A stretch of 64,000 nt of DNA from Clostridium_AM sp900759715 (GCA_900759715.1 CAAEXF010000141.1:1-64000), one strand, 5' to 3'; shown: positions 41,259 through 49,972, counted from the first letter of the stretch. Numbers and translations are program-made. Notes: generated by a model not told the origin, from the sequence alone.

Positions 41259-41285
41259 TGACTTATAGTTTATTTAAGTCAATGA
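41255..41285 (-). promoter_or_regulatory. Start-codon hairpin of the 47-aa ORF
   Basis: TCATTGACTTA (41255-41265) and TAAGTCAATGA (41275-41285) are perfectly complementary with a 9-nt loop. On the minus strand the 3' arm contains the ATG and the 5' arm directly follows the Shine-Dalgarno. Confidence 0.75.
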
Positions 41286-41376
41286 ACTCACCTCACTTTC
41301 TTTTATAAATGAAACTGCAATTAATATATAAGTATAGTGCTGAATATAATACTATAAAGCAATAATATTAAGGAGT

Positions 41377-41787
41377 GTTGTAAATTTAAATTACAAAATA
41401 ATTGGTTATAATTTAATTATATTGATTATATGTATAATTTTTACTATAATAATAAGGCACTATTTTAAACTTTTTTTCTTTATAGTTATAATGATGTTTC
41501 TATGTTCTCCTACTTATAATTTGTTATTCAATAATAATTTATTTAATAATAAGGTTAATAATTTAATTAGCATAGTATTCGCTAACAGCATATCTTTTGG
41601 AAAATAAGCGGATACATATAGCTTATTTTCATATTCTATAGGCAATATAACTGCTTACTTTATTTTGGAAGATAAATATGTTATAGTTAATCATGCTATG
41701 GAATTTATATCTAAGTATAGGGTTTTTGTTATAAGAAAAAATAGGAGATATTATTATAGAGAGAAATTGTTAACACAAAATTTATGA
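41377..41787 (+). pseudogene. Degraded small membrane-protein gene
   Basis: One frame is open from just after AAGGAGTG (41370-41377) to a TAA at 41605-41607, and continues open to TGA at 41785. The first part encodes two hydrophobic segments (NLIILIICIIFTIII and KLFFFIVIMMFLCSP). The second reads like ordinary coding sequence (FILEDKYVIVNHAMEFISKY, then a basic tail). There is no in-frame ATG near the Shine-Dalgarno (GTT GTA instead). The missing start and internal stop suggest a dead gene; I do not recognise the family. A TTG at 41422 could start the first 61 codons. Confidence 0.5.
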
Positions 41788-41789
41788 AG

Positions 41790-41808
41790 GATAGACTTGA
41801 AGTCTATC
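41790..41808 (+). terminator. Hairpin after the degraded gene
   Basis: GATAGACTT and AAGTCTATC form a perfect 9-bp stem around a single G (41790-41808). A weak T-containing tail follows. Confidence 0.45.
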
Positions 41809-41910
41809 TACTGTTTATTATATTATCTCTTTATATAGTATTAAATTTTTGGATTTAAGTTCTATTATATGTAATTGTTATAAAGGAAAATTTAAGACAT
41901 TAAAGCTTAA

Positions 41911-41976
41911 GGCATCTTAAAAAATAATTAATCAGTATGCTGGTCTATTTTGACTTGTTATTTTCTTTCAGATGCC
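41911..41976. mobile_element. MITE-like element, copy 2 (66 nt, internally deleted)
   Basis: The ends GGCATCTTAAAAAATAA and, in reverse complement, GGCATCTGAAAGAAAATAA match copies 1 and 3; the interior palindrome is missing. It ends 24 nt before the dxr start codon, so it lies in the dxr leader. Confidence 0.75.
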
Positions 41977-42000
41977 TAATCAGAATTAGGAGATGTTTAA

Positions 42001-43158
42001 ATGAGAAAAGTTTCAATACTTGGTGCCACAGGTTCTATAGGAACCCAAACACTTGATGTCATAAGAAAAGAAAAGGATAGATTCCAACTTACTGCTATCT
42101 CTGCAAACAGCAGCTGGAAAAAAGTCATAGATATAATCAATGAATTCAATCCGCCTTATGTTGTATTAACAGAAGAAAAAGCTTATAGAGAAGTTAAAGA
42201 GTATTGCACTAATATAGGCAAGAACACAAAAATACTCTTTGGTATGGAGGGACTAAATACAATAGCAAGTTTGTCGGAGGTAGATATAGTAGTAACCTCA
42301 GTGGTTGGTATGATAGGGTTAGTGCCTACAATTACTGCAATTAGATCAGGAAAAGATATAGCTTTAGCAAATAAAGAAACACTAGTTACAGGTGGAAAGC
42401 TTGTTATGTCAGAAGCTAAAAAATATGATGTTAAAATACTTCCTGTAGATTCAGAACATGGAGCTATATTTCAATGTCTGCAGGGAAATGAAAAATCTTC
42501 AGTAAACAAAATACTGCTTACGGCTTCAGGAGGACCATTCAGAGGGAAAAAAGAATATGAACTATCTGAAGTTACGGTAGATGAAGCTTTAAAGCACCCA
42601 AGATGGAATATGGGGAAAAAAATATCTATAGATTCTGCTACTTTAATGAATAAAGGTCTTGAAGTAATAGAAGCTCATTGGCTATTTGATATAGATTATG
42701 ATCAGATTGAAGTTGTAGTTCATCCTGAAAGTATGATACATTCTATGGTAGAATATGTTGATGGAAGTGTAATAGCTCAGATGGGAAGCACAGATATGAA
42801 ACTTCCTATACAATATGCACTTAATTATCCTGAAAGAAAAAACGCTGTTGTGGAAAAATTAGATTTTTACAAAATGGGAGCTTTAACTTTTGAAAAACCA
42901 GATATGGATACATTTAAACCATTAAAGCTGGCATACGAAGCAGGTAAGGCTGGGGGTACAATGCCGGCAATATTAAATGCAGCAAATGAATGTGCAGTAG
43001 ATTTGTTTCTAAATAAAAGAATTAAATTTTTACAAATAGGGAATATATTAGAGATGTGTATGGATAAGTTTACTATACAGCAAAACTATACTTTAGAAGA
43101 TATATTACAACTAGATAGTAAAGTAAAAAGCTATGTTAACGAAAATTTTGGTAAATAG
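42001..43158 (+). CDS. dxr: 1-deoxy-D-xylulose 5-phosphate reductoisomerase
   Basis: Dxr converts DXP to methylerythritol phosphate with NADPH, the first committed step of the MEP isoprenoid pathway. The NADPH-binding start KVSILGATGSIGTQTLDVI, LANKETLVTGGKL, PVDSEHGAIFQCL and the SGGPFRG and HPRWNMGKKISID metal/substrate motifs are present. Length (385 aa) is normal. TTAGGAGATG precedes the ATG. rseP and ispG follow in the same direction. Confidence 0.98.
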   Translation: MRKVSILGATGSIGTQTLDVIRKEKDRFQLTAISANSSWKKVIDIINEFNPPYVVLTEEKAYREVKEYCTNIGKNTKILFGMEGLNTIASLSEVDIVVTSVVGMIGLVPTITAIRSGKDIALANKETLVTGGKLVMSEAKKYDVKILPVDSEHGAIFQCLQGNEKSSVNKILLTASGGPFRGKKEYELSEVTVDEALKHPRWNMGKKISIDSATLMNKGLEVIEAHWLFDIDYDQIEVVVHPESMIHSMVEYVDGSVIAQMGSTDMKLPIQYALNYPERKNAVVEKLDFYKMGALTFEKPDMDTFKPLKLAYEAGKAGGTMPAILNAANECAVDLFLNKRIKFLQIGNILEMCMDKFTIQQNYTLEDILQLDSKVKSYVNENFGK

Positions 43159-43191
43159 AATTAATTTTAGTTTGGTTGGGAGGAATAACGT

Positions 43192-44202
43192 TTGTATATT
43201 ATAATGGCTATCATAGCCTTTGGAGTATTAATTATAATTCATGAATTAGGCCATTTTACATTAGCAAAATTAAACGGAGTAAAAGTAGAAGAGTTTGCTA
43301 TAGGAATGGGACCAAAGCTTTTTGGGGTAAAAGGAAAGGAAACAACATACTCAATAAAACTATTACCAATAGGTGGATACGTAAAAATGTTAGGAGATGA
43401 AGGGGAAAGCACAGACCCTAGAGCTTTTAACAACAAAAGACCCTTACAAAAGTTGAGTATTGTAATTGCAGGTCCTATAATGAACTTTATACTTGGAATA
43501 GTTTTATTTGCATCTATAGCCGGTTTAAGAGGTTATTTATCTCCAGAAGTAAGTAAGGTGGTGCCAAATCAGCCAGCAGATGTGATGGGGATTAAAGCTG
43601 GAGACAAAATAGTAAAAGTAAATGGATCTAAGGTATTAACCTGGGAGGATTTTGTAACAGGAGTGTATATAGCTAATGGTACACCAATTGATATAACATA
43701 TATGCGTGGTAGCGAAGCAAAAACTGTAAAAGTTGCGCCAGTTAAAGATCCTAATGAAAATAGATACATAGTTGGCATATATCCCACTACAGTTGAGAAA
43801 CCTACAGTTACACAATCTGTAACCTATGGATTTGTAGAGACTAACTCATTAATAAAACAAACATTTAGTTTCTTTAAAACATTATTTAAAGGTAATGCAT
43901 CTATGAACGATGTAGGTGGACCACTGACAATAATTAAAGTTTCAGGGGCAGCAGCTAAGGCTGGAGTATTAAGTCTAATGGCTTTTGCAGCATATATAAG
44001 CGTACAATTAGCCATATTTAATATTATACCTTTTCCGGCTTTAGATGGAGGATATATACTATTATTTTTATTTGAAATAATTACAGGTAAAAAGGTTGAT
44101 GAGAATAAGGTAGGGTTGATAAATTATGTAGGATTTGCTATTTTGATGACTTTGATGGTACTAGTAACAATCAAAGATATATTGTATCCTATTAAATTTT
44201 AA
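43192..44202 (+). CDS. rseP: Site-2 intramembrane metalloprotease RseP/RasP
   Basis: RseP-type proteases cut anti-sigma factors and signal-peptide remnants within the membrane. The zinc motif HELGH is at residues 17-21, a PDZ domain lies in the middle (about 110-190), and the third ligand is in NIIPFPALDGGYI. Length is 336 aa with about four membrane segments. I use TTG 43192 with GGGAGG upstream; the ATG at 43204 would be too far from it for good spacing. It is co-oriented with dxr. Confidence 0.95.
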   Translation: MYIIMAIIAFGVLIIIHELGHFTLAKLNGVKVEEFAIGMGPKLFGVKGKETTYSIKLLPIGGYVKMLGDEGESTDPRAFNNKRPLQKLSIVIAGPIMNFILGIVLFASIAGLRGYLSPEVSKVVPNQPADVMGIKAGDKIVKVNGSKVLTWEDFVTGVYIANGTPIDITYMRGSEAKTVKVAPVKDPNENRYIVGIYPTTVEKPTVTQSVTYGFVETNSLIKQTFSFFKTLFKGNASMNDVGGPLTIIKVSGAAAKAGVLSLMAFAAYISVQLAIFNIIPFPALDGGYILLFLFEIITGKKVDENKVGLINYVGFAILMTLMVLVTIKDILYPIKF

Positions 44203-44225
44203 TTCCTAATAAATATAAGATAAGT

Positions 44226-44270
44226 AATTGGGAATTACAAATTGTGTGATTCGATTTTTAATTCCCAATT
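44226..44270. repeat. Palindrome between rseP and ispG
   Basis: AATTGGGAATTA (44226-44237) and TAATTCCCAATT (44259-44270) are perfectly complementary with a 21-nt loop. A fragment of similar sequence occurs at about 49909-49925. Confidence 0.75.
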
Positions 44271-44297
44271 TCCAATTTTTTTAGGGAGATGAAATAA

Positions 44298-45347
44298 GTG
44301 AAAAGAGTAAAAACTAAAAAGATAAAGGTTGGAAATATACATATTGGTGGAGATTCAAAAATAACAGTACAGTCTATGACCAATACAGATACAAGAAATG
44401 TAAAGGAAACTATTGCACAGATACATAAGCTTCAAGAAGCGGGCTGTGACATAATAAGATGTGCTGTTCCTGACATGGAAGCCGGTAATGCAATAAAAGA
44501 AATAGTAAATAATATAAATATCCCACTAGTTGCAGATATTCATTTTGATTACAGATTAGCTCTGACATCTATTGAAAATGGTGTATCAGCACTTAGAATT
44601 AATCCAGGTAATATAGGAAGTATAGATAAGGTAAAAGAAGTAGCTAAAGCAGCTAAAGATAAGAATGTACCAATAAGAATAGGCGTGAATTCAGGTTCTT
44701 TAAAAAAAGAGATATTAGATAAGTATGGTAAAGTGTGCCCAGAAGCTTTAGTAGAGAGTGCGTTAGAACATGTTAGAATACTAGAAAGCGTAAATTATGA
44801 TGATATAGTCATATCTATTAAGTCTTCAAATGTTATGCAAATGATAGATAGCTATAGAATGATCTCAAAAGCTGTAGATTATCCTCTTCATTTAGGAGTT
44901 ACCGAGGCTGGTACAATATGGCGAGGAACAATTAAATCAAGTGTGGGAATAGGTGCGTTGCTAAGTGAAGGTATAGGAGATACTATAAGAATATCTCTAA
45001 CAGGAGATCCAGTGGAGGAAATAAAAGTTGGCAGAGAAATTTTAAAATCCCTTGGATATTTAAATGAAGGAATAGAGTTTATATCATGTCCTACTTGCGG
45101 AAGAACACAAATAGATTTAATCAATATAGCAGAAGAAGTGGAAAGAAGACTTATAAATTATAATAAAAACTTGAAGGTTGCAGTAATGGGATGTGTAGTG
45201 AATGGTCCAGGAGAAGCAAGAGAAGCTGATATAGGAATAGCTGGAGGAAATGGTGAAGGGCTTATTTTTAAAAAAGGCAAGATAGTCAAAAAAGTTAGGG
45301 AAGAAGAATTAGTTGACGAATTGATAGAACAAATAAAGAATATGTAA
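44298..45347 (+). CDS. ispG: (E)-4-hydroxy-3-methylbut-2-enyl-diphosphate synthase
   Basis: IspG reductively opens methylerythritol cyclodiphosphate to HMBPP, using a 4Fe-4S cluster. The N-terminus VGNIHIGGDSKITVQSMTNT and the cluster ligands in FISCPTCGRTQ and AVMGCVVNGPGEA are intact. Length (349 aa) is the short bacterial form. Start is GTG 44298 behind GGGAGATGA. With dxr it gives two MEP-pathway genes in the cluster. Confidence 0.98.
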   Translation: MKRVKTKKIKVGNIHIGGDSKITVQSMTNTDTRNVKETIAQIHKLQEAGCDIIRCAVPDMEAGNAIKEIVNNINIPLVADIHFDYRLALTSIENGVSALRINPGNIGSIDKVKEVAKAAKDKNVPIRIGVNSGSLKKEILDKYGKVCPEALVESALEHVRILESVNYDDIVISIKSSNVMQMIDSYRMISKAVDYPLHLGVTEAGTIWRGTIKSSVGIGALLSEGIGDTIRISLTGDPVEEIKVGREILKSLGYLNEGIEFISCPTCGRTQIDLINIAEEVERRLINYNKNLKVAVMGCVVNGPGEAREADIGIAGGNGEGLIFKKGKIVKKVREEELVDELIEQIKNM

Positions 45348-45400
45348 TTAAAATATTCGTATTTTCCTTTAGATACCTTAAGCCATTTTTTAACTTTTCC

Positions 45401-45429
45401 TTGAAATAATTAATGTAGTATGTTAGAAT
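45401..45429 (+). promoter_or_regulatory. Promoter of the rimP-nusA-infB operon
   Basis: TTGAAA (45401-45406), a 17-nt spacer and TAGAAT (45424-45429) with an extended TGn. It precedes two terminator hairpins. Confidence 0.7.
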
Positions 45430-45466
45430 GGAGTTAGCAAATCTACAGAACTATGTTAACTGTTGT

Positions 45467-45500
45467 AAAGAGTGGGTACTGACCCGCTCTTTCTATTTTT
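45467..45500 (+). terminator. First leader terminator of the rimP operon
   Basis: AAAGAGTGGGT (45467-45477) pairs with ACCCGCTCTTT (45482-45492), 11 bp with one G-U pair, then TCTATTTTT. It ends about 60 nt after the predicted transcription start. Confidence 0.8.
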
Positions 45501-45501
45501 A

Positions 45502-45531
45502 AAAAACGCAGCTTATGTTGCGTTTTTAAAT
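45502..45531 (+). terminator. Second leader terminator of the rimP operon
   Basis: AAAAACGCA (45502-45510) pairs with TGCGTTTTT (45519-45527) in a 9-bp stem, followed by AAATT. Confidence 0.75.
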
Positions 45532-45614
45532 TAGCGTAATATTTTATGCAATTTTTTTATAAAAAGTCATTTTTTATTGTAAATTGCAGAATATATAGGT
45601 AAGGAGGGATTGAA

Positions 45615-46079
45615 ATGAATAAAAATGCTTTAATAGATAAACTTATAGAACTAATTAGACCAATAGTAGAAGAGTTGAATTATGAACTTTATCATTTAGA
45701 ATATGTAAAAGAAGGTCAAGAAAATTATCTGAAAATATATATAGAAAAAGAAGATGGTGGAATATCACTAGAAGACTGTGAAAAAGTAAGTAGAGCTGTA
45801 AGTGATATGCTAGATGTAGAGGATCCTATAGCTGAGGCATATTATCTAGAAGTTTCATCACCAGGAATGGAAAGGGTTTTACATACAGATAAACATTTAG
45901 AAAGATATATTGGAAGTAATGTTTTAGTAAAGATATCTGGATTATTAAATGGAAAGAAAAAATTTGAAGGTGAGCTTTTAGGATTTAACTCTCAGGAACT
46001 AAAGATAAAATACCAGGATGAAGATCTTTCTATTCCAAGAGATAAGATTTCAAGTGTAAGTCTCAGATGCGAACTTTAA
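45615..46079 (+). CDS. rimP: Ribosome maturation factor RimP
   Basis: RimP assists 30S maturation around S12 and S5. The N-terminal domain has LNYELYHLEYVKEGQENYLKI and the DCEKVSRAVSDMLD-EDPI layout, followed by YYLEVSSPGMERVL; the C-terminal SH3-like domain ends near residue 150. Length is 154 aa. AAGGAGGGATT precedes the ATG. It is the first gene of the nusA operon (ylxS in Bacillus). Confidence 0.96.
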   Translation: MNKNALIDKLIELIRPIVEELNYELYHLEYVKEGQENYLKIYIEKEDGGISLEDCEKVSRAVSDMLDVEDPIAEAYYLEVSSPGMERVLHTDKHLERYIGSNVLVKISGLLNGKKKFEGELLGFNSQELKIKYQDEDLSIPRDKISSVSLRCEL

Positions 46080-46098
46080 GGGAGGGTATTTTTAGGAA

Positions 46099-47199
46099 AT
46101 GAACCAGGAATTTATAGAAGCCTTAAAAGAAATAGTTAAAGAAAAAGGTATAAGTGAAGATTTGTTATTTACAACTATAGAAGATGCATTAGTTGCCGCA
46201 TATAAGAAAAATTACGCTAATTTAGGCGGAAATAACCAAAATGTTAAAGTGACAATGAACAGAGAAAATGGAGAAATTCATGTTTATTCTCAGAAAAAAG
46301 TTGTGGATGAAGTTTATGACGAAGTAAATGAAATAAGTTTAGAAGAAGCAAAGGAAATAGATCCTAACTATAATATTGAGGATATAGTAGGTATTGAAGT
46401 AACTCCTAAAAAGTTTGGAAGAGTAGCAGCGCAAGCAGCAAAACAAGTTGTTGTTCAAAGAATAAAGGAAGAAGAAAGAAGAATTATCTATAGTGAATTT
46501 GCAGAAAAAGAAGACGATATTATCACAGGTGCTGTTATTAGAAAAGATAAAAATAACGTACTAGTTGATTTAGGCAAGACAGAGGCAGTGCTGGGACCTA
46601 ATGAGCAAATGCCAGGTGAGAAATATAACTTCAATGATAAGTTGAAATTATATATTGTTGAAGTTAAGAGTACAACAAAAGGTCCGCAAATTGTTATTTC
46701 AAGAACACATCCAGGTCTAATAAAAAGACTGTTTGAGCTTGAAGTACCTGAAATATTTGATGGTACAGTTGAAATCAGAGCTATTGCAAGAGAAGCTGGA
46801 TCAAGAACAAAAATATCAGTGGTTTCAAATGATGAAAATGTAGATCCAATGGGAGCATGTGTAGGGCCTAAAGGCATAAGAGTGCAAAATATTGTAAATG
46901 AGCTTAAAAATGAAAAAATTGATATCATAAAATGGAGTAAGTTACCGGAAGAATATATTGCAAATGCATTAAGTCCAGCAAAAGTCCTAGATGTAACACT
47001 AGATGAGGATAATAAATTTGCTCAGGTAATAGTGGATGATAACCAGTTATCCTTAGCTATTGGTAAAGAAGGACAGAATGTTAGATTAGCAGCAAAACTT
47101 ACTAGTTGGAAAATTGATATTAAAAGTAAATCACAAGCTGGAGTTAATTTTAAGGAAACTATAAATGAAGACGACGACCAGTTTGTAGATGAAGAATAA
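46099..47199 (+). CDS. nusA: Transcription termination/antitermination protein NusA
   Basis: NusA binds RNA polymerase and nascent RNA, enhancing pausing and intrinsic termination. The N-terminal polymerase-binding domain (about 1-130), an S1 domain (about 135-200) and two KH domains (about 230-345; GPKGIRVQNIV and AIGKEGQNVRLA) are visible. The C-terminal acidic repeats of enterobacterial NusA are missing, as normal in Firmicutes; the protein ends in an acidic tail. Length is 366 aa. The Shine-Dalgarno GGGAGGG is 12 nt from the ATG, rather far. Confidence 0.97.
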   Translation: MNQEFIEALKEIVKEKGISEDLLFTTIEDALVAAYKKNYANLGGNNQNVKVTMNRENGEIHVYSQKKVVDEVYDEVNEISLEEAKEIDPNYNIEDIVGIEVTPKKFGRVAAQAAKQVVVQRIKEEERRIIYSEFAEKEDDIITGAVIRKDKNNVLVDLGKTEAVLGPNEQMPGEKYNFNDKLKLYIVEVKSTTKGPQIVISRTHPGLIKRLFELEVPEIFDGTVEIRAIAREAGSRTKISVVSNDENVDPMGACVGPKGIRVQNIVNELKNEKIDIIKWSKLPEEYIANALSPAKVLDVTLDEDNKFAQVIVDDNQLSLAIGKEGQNVRLAAKLTSWKIDIKSKSQAGVNFKETINEDDDQFVDEE

Positions 47200-47237
47200 A
47201 TAAAGCAATATTTAATTTTAGGTGAGGTGGTTTTTGT

Positions 47238-47507
47238 ATGAAGCAAAAAAAAGTACCACAAAGAATGTGCACTGGATGCATGGAAATGAAGCCTAAGAAA
47301 GAACTTATAAGGGTTGTTAAAGATACTGATGGAGACATTTCAGTAGATTTGACTGGTAAGAAAAATGGAAGAGGAGCCTATGTATGCAGAAATATCGAAT
47401 GCTTGGAGAAAGCCTTCAAAGCAAAAAGATTGCAGAAGAACTTAGAGGCTCAAATAGATGAAGAAATTTATGTGAGATTGAGAGATGAAATACAGCATGA
47501 AAGATAA
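47238..47507 (+). CDS. rnpM: YlxR/RnpM family RNA-binding protein
   Basis: This family binds RNA and has recently been linked to modulation of RNase P in Bacillus. The 89-aa protein has the MCTGCMEMKPKKELIRVV start and the GRGAYVCRN motif. GAGGTGG precedes the ATG. It overlaps the following L7Ae-like gene by 23 nt, so the two are probably coupled. Family membership is sure; the functional role is taken from the literature on homologues. Confidence 0.92.
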   Translation: MKQKKVPQRMCTGCMEMKPKKELIRVVKDTDGDISVDLTGKKNGRGAYVCRNIECLEKAFKAKRLQKNLEAQIDEEIYVRLRDEIQHER

Positions 47508-47811
47508 ATTTCTCCAATTTTTAGGCTTAACGAAACGTGCAGGAAAGCTTTTAGAAGGGTATAATAAATGTGAGGATGCAATAAAAAGAAATAAGGTGTA
47601 TTTAATAATACTATCTTCTGATGCATCTGACAATACAGCAGATAAATTCCTAAAGTATGGTGAAAAATATAAAACACCTGTTTTAAAGGGATACGATAAG
47701 GACGAATTAGGAAGCGCTTTGGGAAAGGAAGAAATAAAAATCCTAGGCGTTACAGATTTAAAAATGAGCGAACGGTTACTTAGTATATATAGAGACATCG
47801 AAAAAATTTAG
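47485..47811 (+). CDS. L7Ae/L30e/S12e family RNA-binding protein YlxQ
   Basis: YlxQ-type proteins belong to the kink-turn-binding L7Ae family. The 108-aa protein has FLGLTKRAGKLLEGYNKCEDA and a VYLIILSSDASDNT strand, typical for the fold. The start may be ATG 47485 or ATG 47497 (MKDKF); neither has a strong Shine-Dalgarno, consistent with coupling to rnpM. infB begins 18 nt downstream. Confidence 0.85.
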   Translation: MKYSMKDKFLQFLGLTKRAGKLLEGYNKCEDAIKRNKVYLIILSSDASDNTADKFLKYGEKYKTPVLKGYDKDELGSALGKEEIKILGVTDLKMSERLLSIYRDIEKI

Positions 47812-47828
47812 TGTCGGAGGTGAATGCT

Positions 47829-49904
47829 ATGTCAAAAGTAAGAATTTATGAATTATCCAAAGAATTAGAAATATCAAGCAAAGATTTAATTAGTATTCTG
47901 CTAGACGAATTTAGCATAGAAGTAAAGAATCACATGAGTGTGATAGAGGAAGAAGATGCGGAGTTAATAAAAGAACTTTTAGCAGAAAGAAGGAAAGAGG
48001 AAACTAATTCTGGCGAAGATGTAGTAGAAAAATATGAAGATTTAGTTGAAGATAATAAAATAAAAAATCGCAAGAAAAATAAAGGTAAAATCAAAGGTAG
48101 AGACGTTCAAGATAATGACACAGAAAATGAAGATAATGATGAGAAAGTAATTGAAATAGATGATACAATTACTGTAAAAGAGTTATCAGAGAAGTTAAAT
48201 GAATCTTCAATAGAAGTTATAAAGCAGCTAATATTTATGGGAGTAATGGCGGCTATAAATCAAGAAATTGATTTTGAAACTGCTGAAAAATTAGGAGAAA
48301 AATTTGATACTATTGTAGTTAAAAAAGAAAGAGATATTGATAAAGAAGCTGTAGAACAGATAGATGAAGAAGAGGAAGAAGATGCTAACCTAGAAAAAAG
48401 ACCTCCTGTTATAACTGTTATGGGTCATGTTGACCATGGTAAAACATCATTATTAGATGCCATAAGAAAAGCAAAAGTTACTGAAACAGAAGCAGGTGGA
48501 ATTACTCAGCACATAGGTGCTTATACTGTAACTATAAATGATGAAAAGATTACTTTCCTTGATACTCCAGGTCACGAAGCCTTTACGGCTATGAGAGCCA
48601 GAGGAGCCCAAATCACTGATATAGTTATTCTAGTTGTAGCTGCAGATGACGGAATAATGCCTCAGACTGTAGAGGCTATAAATCACTGTAAGGCTGCAAA
48701 TGTTCCAATGGTAGTAGCTATAAATAAAATGGATAGACCAGGAGCTAATCCAGATAGAGTTAAACAAGAATTAACTGAACATGGATTGTTAGCAGAAGAC
48801 TGGGGTGGAGATATAATTACTGTACCTGTATCAGCTCATACTAGAGAAGGAATAGATACATTACTTGAAATGGTTCTTTTAACTGCTGAAATGCAAGAAT
48901 TAAAAGCAGATGCTAATAGAAATGCTAGAGGAACAGTAGTAGAAGCTAAGCTTGATAAAGGTAGAGGACCAGTTGCTACATTACTTGTTCAAAATGGTAC
49001 TTTACATGTAGGTGATTCTATAATTGTAGGAACTACATATGGAAGAATTAGAGCAATGTTTGATGATAAAGGAAAGAAAATTAAGTCTGCTGGACCGTCA
49101 ATACCAGTTGAAATACTTGGACTATCAGAAGTACCAGCTGCAGGTGATAGATTCTACCAAGTAAAAGATGAAAAAACTGCTAGAGACATGGCTGAAAAGA
49201 GAAAAGAAAAGGTAAGAGCTGAGTACTTACAATCAACACATAAAGTTTCTCTTGAAGACTTATATAGCCAAATTAAAGAGGGAAAAGTAAAAGAGTTAAA
49301 TATAATTGTTAAAGCGGATGTTCAAGGTTCCGTAGAAGCTGTAAGACAATCACTTCAAAAGTTATCCACTGATGAGGTTAAGGTTAGAGTTATACATGGA
49401 GCTGTTGGAGCTATAACAGAAGCAGACGTTACTCTTGCATCTGCATCTAATGCTATAATTATAGGATTTAATGTAAGACCAAATGATAATGCTGTTGTGG
49501 TAGCAGAAAAAGAATCTGTTGATATGAAGAGTTATAGAGTTATATATAATGCAATAGATGACATTAAGGCCGCTATGGTAGGAATGCTTGATCCAGAATA
49601 TAAAGAAGTAATTCTTGGTAAAGCTGAGGTAAGACAGACATACAAAATATCTAATGTTGGAACTATAGCAGGATGTTATGTGTTAGATGGAAAATTAACA
49701 AGAAACAGCAGCGTAAGAGTTATAAGAGATAGTATAGTTATATTTGAGTCAGAGCTTGCATCTTTAAAGAGATTTAAGGATGATACAAAAGAAGTTGCAG
49801 CAGGCTATGAATGTGGTCTTTCTGTTGAAAAGTTCAACGATATAAAAGATGGAGATATAATAGAAGCTTATACCATGGAAGAAATTAAAAAGAAAGAACT
49901 ATAA
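47829..49904 (+). CDS. infB: Translation initiation factor IF-2
   Basis: IF-2 places formyl-methionyl-tRNA on the 30S subunit and promotes subunit joining. Two IF2_N-type domains (about residues 1-55 and 110-160) flank a short, highly charged linker; the GTPase domain carries G1 GHVDHGKTSLLDA, DTPGHEAF and NKMDRPG, and domains II to IV follow. Length (691 aa) is at the short end for the family. ATG 47829 follows CGGAGGTGA; the GTG at 47811 is an in-frame codon overlapping that site. Confidence 0.98.
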   Translation: MSKVRIYELSKELEISSKDLISILLDEFSIEVKNHMSVIEEEDAELIKELLAERRKEETNSGEDVVEKYEDLVEDNKIKNRKKNKGKIKGRDVQDNDTENEDNDEKVIEIDDTITVKELSEKLNESSIEVIKQLIFMGVMAAINQEIDFETAEKLGEKFDTIVVKKERDIDKEAVEQIDEEEEEDANLEKRPPVITVMGHVDHGKTSLLDAIRKAKVTETEAGGITQHIGAYTVTINDEKITFLDTPGHEAFTAMRARGAQITDIVILVVAADDGIMPQTVEAINHCKAANVPMVVAINKMDRPGANPDRVKQELTEHGLLAEDWGGDIITVPVSAHTREGIDTLLEMVLLTAEMQELKADANRNARGTVVEAKLDKGRGPVATLLVQNGTLHVGDSIIVGTTYGRIRAMFDDKGKKIKSAGPSIPVEILGLSEVPAAGDRFYQVKDEKTARDMAEKRKEKVRAEYLQSTHKVSLEDLYSQIKEGKVKELNIIVKADVQGSVEAVRQSLQKLSTDEVKVRVIHGAVGAITEADVTLASASNAIIIGFNVRPNDNAVVVAEKESVDMKSYRVIYNAIDDIKAAMVGMLDPEYKEVILGKAEVRQTYKISNVGTIAGCYVLDGKLTRNSSVRVIRDSIVIFESELASLKRFKDDTKEVAAGYECGLSVEKFNDIKDGDIIEAYTMEEIKKKEL

Positions 49905-49972
49905 TTTTAATTGGAATTGAGAATTAAGCTATAACTTGACTGTTAGTAGCGCACAAAAATGAGGTGAATTGT

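Noticed and set aside
46488..46928. 146-codon minus-strand frame opposite nusA
   Set aside because: Antisense shadow of a complete nusA gene; no recognisable product or ribosome-binding site.
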